Part shown: one piece after another, positions 48,395 to 60,100 of the stretch
Position numbering within the stretch: the stretch's first letter is position 1
Layout of the letters: each line of letters opens with the position of its first letter
Assembly: GCF_040412425.1 (NCBI RefSeq)
Contig: NC_089756.1
Span: forward strand, 2,142,498-2,206,497
Source: Macrobrachium rosenbergii
Taxonomy: Eukaryota; Arthropoda; Malacostraca; Decapoda; Palaemonidae
DNA: 64,000 bases
Direction of reading: 5' to 3'
Made by a program: the position numbers and the translations under genes
The notes under the pieces: generated by a model
What the model was told of the DNA's origin: nothing
Seen by the model: only the letters and a program-made list of their open reading frames with translations
Database searches by the model: none

Positions 48395-49004
48395 TATCTC
48401 TCTTTTCTGTCAGCCAAGACTCGATACCTAACAGGGCTTTCTTTGATGAGAAAGAGAGTACAGTACACCCCCGTATTCGCGGGGATGCATACCACACCCT
48501 TCTGCGAATAGCTAAAACCCGTGAATACCTAGAATCCTTCTAAAAACACTTAGAACTGCTTATACAGGTATTATCCTACTTACGATGGGGTTAGGTTCCA
48601 AAAAAACCAGTTTGTTGGTAAAAACGTAAGAAATACCAAACCTATCTCGAACATAGCCTAGCCTTCACTAGGGTATTCGGTACTATGTATACATATATGG
48701 TAGCCTAGCCTACACTACAGAGTATACTCTATACTTACACAGTATAGTAATTATTAAAATCAGCTAATTCTGGAGGTTCATGCAAAGTGACTTATGATAA
48801 TTCAGTGCAAAGAGATACTGAATAACAAGAATTAGCTTAACCTACACTATGGTACATTGTATACATACACAGTAGTGTAGCCTACATTATACTGTACTCT
48901 ATAGTCACATATCACATATATAAACGTCAACATAATGAATATGCATCTTTTATAATGTTATGCCTTAATTCACCGTATCCAATAATATTGTACATATTCT
49001 TACA

Positions 49005-49368
49005 CAGGCAGTGCCCGGTTTACGATGGGTCCGGCTTACGACTTTCCGAGGTTACGACGTTTTCCACATATATTTATCAGAAATTATTTCCCGGTTTACG
49101 AAGCATGCTCCTGGGTTACGACACGTCATACGCCGATCCGACGGAAGAAATATGGCTCCAAAACGGCAGAATAATAAAAATTAGTTTTTTTTTTTATGAA
49201 AAACTCAATAAAAATGCAGTTTACATCGTTTTCAATACACCCAGAGCATTAAAAGTGGAGGTTTTCTTAGGATTCTTGACGTTTTTCGACGATTTTTCAG
49301 TTTACGATGATTTTCGGCTTACGACGCGGCATAAGAACGGAACCCCCATCGTAAACCAAGGACTGCCT
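49005..49368. mobile_element. TA-target MITE M5, same family as M2
   Basis: CAGGCAGTGCCCGGTTTACG and inverted AGGCAGTCCTTGGTTTACG ends. The interior shares GAGGTTACGACGTTTTCC and TTCCGTCGGAT-type blocks with M2. The right terminal base and the left TA are altered. Confidence 0.8.
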
Positions 49369-49538
49369 TATTGCTTTGTATTATAAATTGTAGTCATAGT
49401 GATCAATGTTTTGGTTTGGAAATCATTTATGCGGCGTTTATTTCGCCGTATTTAATTCAGTTCAAAGTGCTTTTCTTGCTTCTAGTTAGCGTAAATGAAT
49501 TGAGTTATACAAAGTGTTTTTAAGTTGAAATATAACTA

Positions 49539-51056
49539 TTATTATTATTATTATTATTAAAGTAGTTTAACCAAACCACTGACCTGACTTTCGGTTCTCA
49601 TAGGGCTGGCCGGAAGGATTTGATTAAAATACTAGGTCCAGGCCTGAAGTCAAGCGCTAGGACCCAATAGATCATTCGATACAACGATGAATGAATTAAA
49701 ATGAAATTAAAAACTGCATATAGGCACATCCTCTCATACAATAAATACATTTACTCAGACTTCCTTACATACATACTAAAACAGTATATTAAAATTCAGA
49801 ATGTAAATTAAGTAAAATTTTAAAATTTTTCTCTTTTTTTATAAAATTCAAATGTTAAAAGGGTTTTCATGCTTTTATTATTTACTTATTTTTATATTTT
49901 ATTAATTAAATTACAGTTCTTCAAGAACATCAAAATTGGAACGATTGAAAACGTGAAAGATTCTGACAAAATTTCTTTCATTGATCTCTTTCCAAAAGTA
50001 GACATTCATTGTTGGTCATACTTTGGACATTCACATAACACATGTCTGACCGTTATTATTACTCTGCATTCTGAGCACTCGGGAGCCAGGCCATGTGGGC
50101 TGCTCATCAAGTGCCCATGTGTCAGACGAGTATGGCCTATTCTGAGACATGTTAAAATTACTTGTGTGTGTCTCTCTCTTTGATATGATGAACTCCATTT
50201 TTTAACATTAGGTTTTATTTCTTTCAATTTATTACTTTCAGGTCCTTCATCCCATATATATTGCCATTTATTTATGATACCCATTTTTATGTGAGTTACA
50301 TAATCAGTAACAGGGATATTCACATTTGATCCTGTCATGTGAGTTGCTGCTTTAGCTGCTTTGTCTGCATCTTCATTTCCTTTGATCCCTACATGGGCAG
50401 GGATCCAACATATTTCTACATTTTTTCCATTATTATATAATTTGAGATATAATTTAATTTGTTGTACTATATTATTTTTTGATTTGTAACTTTGAATAGC
50501 TTCTATAGCACTTCTTGAATCACTGAAAATCACAAAATTATTGAATAATGATTCTTTAATTATTTTTATAGCTGATGCAATTCCATACAATTCTGCTGTA
50601 AATACAGAAGCATTATTAGGAAGAGAGAACTGATAAGTTTTGTCTTGGGACACTGCAGCATATCCTACTCCGTGTTCTGATTTAGATCCATCTGTATATA
50701 TTGCGTAATGTGGGCCTTTTCGGTTTATGTGCTCTATTGTATGCTGTCTATGGTGTTCTGGTGTCTACGAGTTACTTTTTGATAAATACTTGAAGTGTGT
50801 GCAAATTCTTATTTTATTCACTGTCCAGGGAGGAGGTGATTTTACTATTAAAGGCACTTGTATATTTATATTCAGCGACTCAAACAATCTTCTAGCTCTA
50901 CAGTAATTGTGAAAGGTGGTGGATGGTTGTTTTTAAATACATCTCAATTCAAATAATTTTTTGGTTGGAGAATCACTAGTTTGAATTCTTAAAGCACTTT
51001 TCATTGTTACTAGCTCTCTATGGAGAGACAGGCAGTTCACCACATTCAACTTGTAA
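49539..51056 (-). mobile_element. 5-prime-truncated I-clade LINE with RNase H, 13-bp target duplication
   Basis: Flanked by TGAAATATAACTA at 49526-49538 and 51057-51069. On the minus strand 50006-50770 is open and carries YAIYTDGSKSEHGVGYA, VFTAELYGIASAIKI, IFSDSRSAIEAI and ICWIPAHVGIKGNEDAD (RNase H), then CLRIGHTRLTHGHL and CSECRVIITVRHVLCECP. The 3-prime end has GGTTTGGTTAAACTACTT and a (TAA)n tail. The tail sequence is shared with the SINE at 16556-16800. It is a different LINE from the one at 20682-27038. Confidence 0.85.
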
Positions 51057-52090
51057 TGAAATATAACTAAAATACATATCGTTGTAAAATTAACTGCATA
51101 CCTATTTTTTCATTAGTAGATGACGATGGCCGTTTGGGGACGTTTGTTTTGTGTAAAAAAAAATTTGAAATTCCGTTTGCTATTTTCACTTGATTTCATC
51201 ATAATACGAGCTTTACATATTTATCGTTTATCAGCGTAAAAATAACAGTAATGTGTTCTTTCATGCCCACTAGTTTTAATTAAAATACTTTCTCTCCAAT
51301 TTTAATTACGATCGAGTTTCATCCATGTTGCCAATGCACGATAATTTACAGTATAATCATTAGCAGCTTGAACATTGTTTTCTCAGCTTAAGCTACAACT
51401 TGCAGCTTAAATTTAATAGCATATTTCCTTGATGATCTTTTATCCACACCAAATAAGGGTATAATGTAAAAATACATCAGTCCTGTTCTACTTAATGTCA
51501 TTTGTGCTATTAGCTATGGCAATTGTTTATTACTGTACGATGGATGAAATGCCAGGTAAACATCTGTTGTTATCCGACTCGGTTGTAAGCAAAACAACAG
51601 TTTCTTGGTCGGTTGTTTATGGCTGTACGCATTTACGCAAGAATACGACGTTACTAACAATACTTTCATCATTCTCTTTTACTTTTTTAACTAGAAGATG
51701 GGATAAAGAGATGGAGGAAAAGTTGTCTATTGTAATTTGGTCTCTCTCACTGCCTGATTATGCTGCTGCCTGCACCTGCGCGAAATTTAAAAATATTTTT
51801 AAATAATATTGTCTATCCATAATAATTGCTTACCACACTGCAAAATTGAATTACCGTAAGGTGAATTATCGTAACTCGAGTATTACCTGAGTATTTTAAT
51901 AGTTTTATCACAAAAAGTGCATTTAGTTATGAAAATGAGATGAAAATACAATAATTGGTGAATATTTCTGTGAAAAATACCGCGAATGGGCGAATTTTCC
52001 ACGAATAATGGGTAGATATGTTCCACAGAGAAATCCGTGAATACATGAGTCTGTGAATTGTGAGATCGCAAATACAGGGGGTTTACTGTA

Positions 52091-53371
52091 CCATCTTGGG
52101 CAGTCTGGAGGATTCTGCAGGCTGTCTCATCATGAATGCCCAACTCAGAGACGGCAGATAGATGGATAGCAAAACAGGAAGTAGTTTAACAGAGAAGCAT
52201 ATGCTGAAGAAGGCTGTTCCTGTTCAATGTCTTCTTCTTCAGATGATGAAATAGAAGTGCCTAAGTCTGCAGGATACTGTCCAGGCGACACTGGATGGGT
52301 TCCAAAGAAGGGTCCTGAACACAACGGATCACACTAGAAGCTTAGATCCCATTGGGCGCTCGTATCCCACAGGACATTCGGATCCATCAGATCCCACTGA
52401 ATGCTTGGATCCCTTGGATCCCACAGGATACTTGGATCCCACTGGGCGCTCAGACCACTCAGAACGCTTCTTGGAAGCCCGCTTCGCTGCCACATACCGG
52501 CGCTCTGTCACATTAACAGTCGGAGACAACCGACTGGGGTTGTCCCATAAGCTATATGAAGGTTCGGGTTTAAGATCTTGATCCCTGGATCGCTTACACG
52601 GAAGCGGGGAAGCGCATTCAGCAGTGGATACGGGCCTTTTCAACGGCCTGGATGCACTCAAATAGCGCCAGCTGCACCCTTTACTCTCACTGGAATTTGA
52701 ATCACTGGATGATAGGGCATGTACACCAAGTTGGACGCCTTTCCAGTGGCTGTCCAAGGAGTCCTGGGATCCTTGTACAACAGGCTTGGCCGAGGGAGCA
52801 ACTACCCGTGGGCAAACCCCACCGACCTCCCTTGGACTTATGGTTTGCCTCCTCCCAACCCTAGGGGAGTTTGATATGGACCTTTGCCTAGGTGCATCGG
52901 TGGAACAAGCAGTCACCTCTTCCACTGACGCTACACTTGCACCGTGATCACTGGCATTCATTTTATCCATCAGACCTCTTACTGAAGCCCCAATCTGAGC
53001 TACAGTATTTGATAAAAGGCTAAACTTATGATCTACCTTGGCTTCCAGACTGGCAATGGCATTGGGTTCAGAAGGTTGGGAGCTAGGTAATGGCATTGCT
53101 GGAATAGTCAGAGGACTGGTGATAGGGGAAAAGCAGTCACAGGAGTAGAAGGAGTGGGTATCTTAGGAGAACCCTGAACAGCAAAACTCCTAGCTTCTGA
53201 TCTAGTGGCTGCCTTCCTCTGTCTATTTCTCTCCAGCTTGTCCAAGTAACTAGTCAGTCTTCCACTTCCCCTGATCCCAGTCCCTACATTCATCACACAC
53301 AAAACCGGACACTAGAACAGCTAGAGTCAGACATAAGTTAAAATCGGGTAAATAACAGTCACAATCGAGTA
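52091..53371 (-). pseudogene. D5 gag N-terminal part
   Basis: 52329-53096 (255 residues open) has NAIASLEAKVDHKFSLLSNT, SPREVGGVCPRVVAPSAKPV and a C-terminal run of short repeats on the pattern S(E/K)(R/Y)PVGSK. The matching D2 region is ALSAIASLESRFDQKVTVLS. The Cys-rich start lies near 53108-53330 in a broken frame. Confidence 0.74.
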
Positions 53372-53613
53372 CAAGCAATCCCCAGTTATCGGTGGGGGTT
53401 CTGTTCTGACAGTGTGATGATAAGTGAAAATCTCCGATAACCAGAGATCAGTGCCTCCGTCAGGTACGTATTGGCACCAATACCTGATTATCGGCAGCGA
53501 TAAGCGGAAATCAGCTATTTTCGGTGCCGAAAATCACTGATTTTCGTCACAACACAAGCACTGTAAACCTGGATTGGCAATAACCAAGTCTGCCAATAAC
53601 CGGGGACTGCCTG
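53372..53613. mobile_element. TA-target MITE M6
   Basis: CAAGCAATCCCCAGTTATCG and inverted CAGGCAGTCCCCGGTTATTG ends, TA on both sides (53370-53371, 53614-53615). Close to M1 in length and sequence. Confidence 0.88.
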
Positions 53614-54068
53614 TAATAATCAACTAGCTAAGCTAATATCATTAGCACGAATGCTACCACAGCAAAGAATACTTCACCAAAGTCAGCGAGAGCTAAAACC
53701 ATCCAGTGACACAAAACCAAACAAAAGCTGCTGAAACAACCGATGATCAGTCATGGAGCGGCACAAACGAAATGAGCTCTTCAGCTGTGTAGTACCTATC
53801 CTTCCCTGAAAGTGTATGGGATTGAGTTACCGACACCAAAACAATAGAATGTTACCGCAAATTTCAAATTTAAGCTGCAGCGATAGTTAGAAACTAATAG
53901 CTATGTAGTTACTTGGTAAGTTACTTATATAAAATTAAGGTGTTCCATCATCCTTTGATACTGAAGTTGTCTGATAGATGGTAGTTTGTTTACTCTCTAA
54001 GTGGGATTTAATTACCGCACTGTGTAAGGCTGGTAGGCTCCTTCTTCCTAGTGACAAAAAAAATTGTT

Positions 54069-55235
54069 AAAACTGATAACTGTAAATTTGGCTTCATGCC
54101 CAAGAAATCAACACAGAAGCAGTCTTTGTAATGAGGGAACTACAGGAAAAGTATCGAAACAAAGAGGAAGAGATTATTACACATACTTGTGGATCTTGAA
54201 AATGCATTTGAGAGTACCATGACAAATAACTGAATGGCCATTATGGATATCATAAAGACTATGACAAATAATTGAATGGCCATTATGGATATCATAAAGA
54301 CTAACACATTAGTGAAGTTAGCACCATCATAATACTAGACCTAGAGTAAAGACAGCAACAGGGCTCAAAAGAAGTTGACAAGCTGTTCATTAGAGAAATG
54401 GAAAAAGCTACAACAAAGTGCAGAAGAAGGAGTCCCAAGGAAGCTTTATGCAAACAGCCCAGTGCTAACAGCAGAATCTACGGAATAGGTGTGGATATGT
54501 TTAAAACATAGAAGAGTGGAATGCAAAGGAGAACACTGAAAATCAACAAAAGCAAAGCAAAACAAACTACATTAACTGGAAAAGAAGCAAAGGAAAAATC
54601 AAAATCTGGAGAGCAACCCAATGGTTGTTGTGGGAAAGGTGCCCAAGATTACAACTACAGTAGTAAGACATTTTCAATGCCCGAAATGTATTGCAAAAGC
54701 ATATGGAGAAGAGAGAGGAAAGGTAAAACCCTGGAGATATACATGGGCAGGTCTTTGAAGAGGTAAAGCATTTCTGTTACCTTGAAGGCATACTGGACTG
54801 TGAAGTAAGGGTTAACAGAACAGTAAGTACGTTTGTAGCAGCAGCATGAATGAGAGGTAGCTAGACCATTGGTAAATACAGTAATAGTCCCATTAGTAGA
54901 ACCAGAAGAGTGCAGACTTAAGATGGCTGGGTAAGGCCTGTACTACTGTATGAAGCAGGAACATGGGCACTGAAAAGGAAAATGAAGGAGATTTTTACAA
55001 GGGGATTAACAGAGGCGGGAATGAGGAACTGGTGGAGAGATGCTGTCTCAAAAGGCTGGAGTAAAGGCCGAGATGGTTTGGACATGTGATAAGAAGGGAT
55101 GAGGTCAGAAAAGCAGTAGATATGGGAGTAGCGGAACAAAGACCAGTAGGAAGGCCCAAGAAACCTTGGAAAAGGTGACAGGTGAACAATCACAGACCTC
55201 CTGGGAGTATGAAGAGAACCCATTTAATTCCTAAC
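54069..55235 (+). mobile_element. RTE LINE relic, heavily decayed
   Basis: Translated fragments match the RTE at 10455-13557 in order: KFGFMPKKST, VMRELQEKYRN, FCYLEGILDCEVRVNRTVS (for FKYLGSCVTDCGG), VRPVLLYEAGTWALKR and RWFGHVIRRDE with VGRPKKPW. Stops and frameshifts are frequent and the catalytic FADD motif is not seen. Much older than the 10-kb copy. Confidence 0.7.
54219..54302. repeat. 42-bp tandem duplication in the RTE relic
   Basis: ATGACAAATAACTGAATGGC starts at 54219 and repeats with one change at 54261; both units run to CATAAAGACT. Confidence 0.93.
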
Positions 55236-56340
<1,105 letters not shown>

Positions 56341-56759
56341 CTTCTTCTTCATCCATCATACTGTCTGGATCATCCATCTTCTCTTTTTCTGCCTTTGATT
56401 TGCTGTCCCCTCCCCCCTCGTCATCTTTCTTTTCATTCTGACAGTTTTTCTCTTGCTCTTCATCACTGGATTTTTCCGAATCCTTCTGCTTTGAGTTTTG
56501 TGTACTATCATTATTTTCACTATTTCCATTATCTGAGCCTTCATTATTACACAGTCCATTATCTGTTGGACCATTTTTGTTCTCATCTGAGGGACTGTTC
56601 CCTGAGTTTTCTGTTTTTGACTTTTCTTCCTCGGAAGTCTCTGGTGTGTCTTTTTTATTTTCTTTTACTAACTCATATAACTTTTTTAAACCCCCCGTAA
56701 TGTGCGCTAGCATGTGATGCTTCGGCGGCCTTATTAATGGCAGGTCATCTGTCGGCAGT
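56341..56759 (-). CDS. Internal exon of an unidentified host gene
   Basis: On the minus strand the acceptor CTTTTGCAG precedes 56759 after a pyrimidine-rich run, and the donor AAG|GTAAGT follows 56341. The 419-nt exon is open in one frame, entered with the last base of a split codon and left with the first base of the next. It encodes LPTDDLPLIRPPKHHMLAHI followed by TGGLKKLYELVKENKK, then a long Ser/Asn/Asp/Glu/Lys-rich, probably disordered stretch ending PDSMMDEEE. The N-terminal half looks like an ordered helix. I do not recognise the family. No neighbouring exon is visible; adjacent DNA is repeat or unassigned. The opposite-strand ORF at 56332-56700 is a shadow. Confidence 0.75.
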
Positions 56760-56878
56760 CTGCAAAAGAAAATGATTTTGTGAACAAAACTGAACACTAA
56801 ATACTGATCATATAAATAGCATTAAACTTTCTAAGAATTAACAATGTCTACATTGAACCTGCATAACTGTCCCAAAAC

Positions 56879-57179
56879 CAAATATCACAATTTTTAAAAG
56901 TAAACTATTTTTCCTAACTATACAAACCTGAGGTCCTTTACATTAGGAATTACTTATGGTGAAGCTCGACACAGCTGTTAAACTCTTGAGCAAGGTGGTT
57001 AGGCAGTAATACCGCCAGGTAGGCAGGAATACCTGCCTGCCCGGATGCAAACATTCCAGTTTGCCTTTCAGCCCAGGTTCAGATTGAGGGGTGGCATGAG
57101 GCAAGCATAAAATGTAATGTAAAGGACCTCATGTTTGTATAGTTAGGAAAAATACAATTTACTTTTAAAAATTGTGACT
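56879..57179. mobile_element. Miniature element with ~65-bp inverted ends (family E)
   Basis: CACAATTTTTAAAAGTAAAC onward (56879-56945) is repeated inverted at 57115-57179 with few changes. The interior (GTTAAACTCTTGAGCAAGGT, GGCAGGAATACCTGCCTGCC) matches, inverted, the right end of the large element next to it (63590-63690). Confidence 0.8.
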
Positions 57180-60100
57180 TGTTCCGACACGATATACAAA
57201 CCATAGGTCCTTTACATTAGGAAGACTCACTGGTTGGAGGGAGGAATCTGAGTGAGCCTCTTGAACTGACTGGAGTTCTGCACACCTGGGCTACTCCTTC
57301 TGGTCGAAAGAGCGAGGAGTACCATGCCTCTGACATATTGATTGGAGTGTAGGAACTGCAAGATCAAACGTCAGAACTGGACCTTTTTGCATGAGTGAGG
57401 AAACTTAACTCATACGAAATAGGCTAGGAAGAATCTAAGTCAGAGGCAGTAAGGAAAACCAGAGAGGGTTTCCTTTATTGCCAGTCTCTCCCTCCTCCCC
57501 TTGCTAGAGGAAGGAGCGGAATTGCTTCTATGATTCTAGAAGAAAAATAGAGCAGGTGCTCGATGTGTAGTCTTACTACATCAGACACCAGATCCAGCAA
57601 GTATTGGTTCGAGTCCTATTCTCATCCCAAAGGAGGAGAAGTAGGAAGACAGGGACGGAGGAGGAGGAGAGGCCAGTCACTCAATATCCTTCTCACTTCC
57701 AGAACCAACACCTTAGGCTAGATGCTACTAGTCCTCTTGAAGGAGCTGGGTAAGAAAACACAACTTGTTGAGCAGCCACCACAGGGCCAAGGAAAAAAGG
57801 TTCCAAGGGCCTGTGGGCAAGACCACAGGAAGACAAGAGTGTGGTCTATGAGACTACATCTTACTTCCAGACTGACAGAAACTTCAGGAATTGAGGGATG
57901 TACCAAGCCATTGACTTCGTAAACTCTTGGGTGGAAAGTACTGGTACTGTCATCGCCAACTGCCGAGTACTGTACCTCCTTCGATCGCTTCATGAAGCCA
58001 GGAGAAAAATGTGTCCTTACACACTTCTTCCTTGGGAGAGTTAGGACTAGTGAAAATGTCGACGACATCCAGTACCATGGCTCCCTAATAGGAAAAAGTA
58101 ATGACAGATCTGGATCATTGATAGAAAGTCCAATGAGGAGGGGAACAAGAAGATCTCAAACCCAACAATAGATGGCGATGGATTTGGAGTCCACTTATGA
58201 CTTCCACAAGGAGTCGAGGTATTGATCCCCTTCACCTGTTCTTCCATCTTCTATGCCAAGGCCAGAGCGAGATGAGAGATGGTTCTAAGAGGGAACATCT
58301 CTGTCCGATGACTCTTGTAAGGGCGCATGCAGAGCACGTGACAGGGACCCTAAACAAGAGTCACAAGCCACACAGGGAACAGTTCCCTGGGACAGCAAGA
58401 CCAAAGAAGCTTTTCATCCATAGCTAAGTCTCGACTGAGGAGAAGAAGGCTACTTCAGATAGAAGGCTAGGTCACAAGGGCCTACGTTCTTCACAAATGA
58501 AAGGGACAGAAGCAATCCTAGGCAGAGAAGACGATGAAGTCCAGACTTGAAGAGCGACTCTGACCCGAGAAGTTCTGTCAATGACACCAACCAGTGAAGA
58601 CAGATCCAGTCCCTGGAAAAGTGTTGCAGAGGACTTCAAGAGATATTCAGCTATATCCGTTGCCGCTCAGCAAGAAAGCCTATGCTTTCAAGGAAAGCTG
58701 GAAGGTCTCCCAGTCCTGAACACACACAGCTGTACTGCCTCAAGAACTGGTTCTTGTGTAGCTGCTACAAGAGGTTGGGTCAAGCAGTACTCACCTCAAT
58801 GCCTCCGAAGCAGAGCTATCAGGTCGGGCGAAGGACGAAGTCTTCCAGCATTTGTCTGTAACTCAGGGTGAGCAATGCTTGTGAACCCCTAGCAAAACAG
58901 ACAAACAAGGAGGGAAAAACGTAGATATCGATTTTTCCCAAAAAGACAGCATGCCTCACTGTAGCGGCCCATGGGTCTGGTACAAAGGAGCAAGAAAACT
59001 ACTGACTTTGTTGTGCAGGAAGGCAACAGAAAGACAGTAGGGATCTCTCAGTCGAGCAGTCTCTTTGTGAATCTTCGTGAGGAAAAGAGTGAAGGGCACG
59101 TTCCGTCCTGATCACTCAAACCTGAGGCCGACCTCCCCTACCAATACATCCCCACTGGGAATGTATCTGGCTAATTGAGCTATCAAGTACACTATAGAAC
59201 ACTAGAGTACCTGCAAATGTTGACAGATGAAACAGGAAGAAAAAATTATTCCCTCGTTTGTCAACGAGTGCCACTACTGTCTTTTTGTTGTTCAACGAAA
59301 CCAATGAGTGTTGCAAAACTCACCCTGAATTCTTGGAAGGCCAAAAGGTTGCCTTGAGTCCAGGGTGCTGATGAGAAGGTACTAATCACTTCGGTCACAC
59401 ACCTTGAAGACAAAGTCTTACAGGTGTGCGCCTATTCCTCAATCGGTGAATCCGGAAGTAGACACAAAATGTGAGGGGAATATGCAAGCATATTTGAAGG
59501 TTCCTTCAATCAAGCTTTAGCCTAACTCTTTCCCCATACTTTGAAGAGGAAAGAAGGATGGAAGAATGGAAGCAGACCTCCATTCTCCATCATGGGGAAG
59601 CTTCTGCAAGATGACAGGATATCAAGGTGATTAGCTCTAGCAAGGCTGGCATTTCCCAAATCAGGAGCACGGGAGAGGAAGCAGGATGGAAGTTTGATGA
59701 AAAGAATTGCCGAGACCCAAGGGAAATAGATACTTCTGAAGGAATCCACTCCCAGGTCTTGGCAATGTCGCTGCCAGCTCCAGAGACTCGATAAGTATCA
59801 TTTCATCCAGGGACCTGCAGTAGGAGAACTTCTGCCGGGTCGATACTTCTTTCTCTCTTCCCTTCTTCCCTCCTCCCTTATGGAACTGAGGGTGGAAAGA
59901 GTCACAGTTATGTGCACTTTCCTAGAAGGGAAGAAGAGGGCTATGTGTTCCGCGATCTTCTTTCAAAGCCTGGGACTTAGTTGAGGGGGGCTGGCTATGA
60001 GCTCAAGGTCGAGCCGAGATGACTAAGAAACAAAGGTCTTGGCCATTGTCCAAAGGACAAGGCAGTGCCCTTGATTACCGCGGCATCTGGTAAATCTCTG

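Larger units (their letters stand above)
48565..51889. mobile_element. Element C copy 2 (CAGGTA-type TIR element), with nested insertions
   Basis: CAGGTATTATCCTACTTACG at the left, CAGGTAATACTCGAGTTACG inverted at the right. The body matches element C copy 1 in reverse orientation. It contains MITE M5 (49005-49368) and a truncated LINE (49539-51056). No transposase frame; target duplication unclear. Confidence 0.7.
48461..52088. mobile_element. TA-target MITE M8, same family as M7, split by element C2
   Basis: CAGTACACCCCCGTATTCGC and inverted CAGTAAACCCCCTGTATTTG ends, TA on both sides (48459-48460, 52089-52090). The two arms (48461-48562 and about 51890-52088) match the two halves of M7. 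D5 gag continues on both sides. Confidence 0.85.
43521..53940 (-). mobile_element. DIRS-like retrotransposon D5, minus strand, with nested MITEs
   Basis: Left terminal repeat AAGTAACTTACCAAGTACAG (43541), right terminal repeat TAGTTACTTGGTAAGTTACT (53906), inverted to each other. Recombinase, RNase H, RT and gag follow in minus-strand order and are interrupted by M4, M7, M8 (with element C2 inside) and M6. Without insertions it is roughly 5.9 kb. All frames are broken, but the recombinase C-terminus is well kept. Confidence 0.8.

Noticed and set aside
57718..58427. Possible recombinase or RNase H in element E
   Set aside because: I searched all three minus frames by eye for the H-x-x-R, YLDDW and SDAS motifs seen in D2-D5 and found none.
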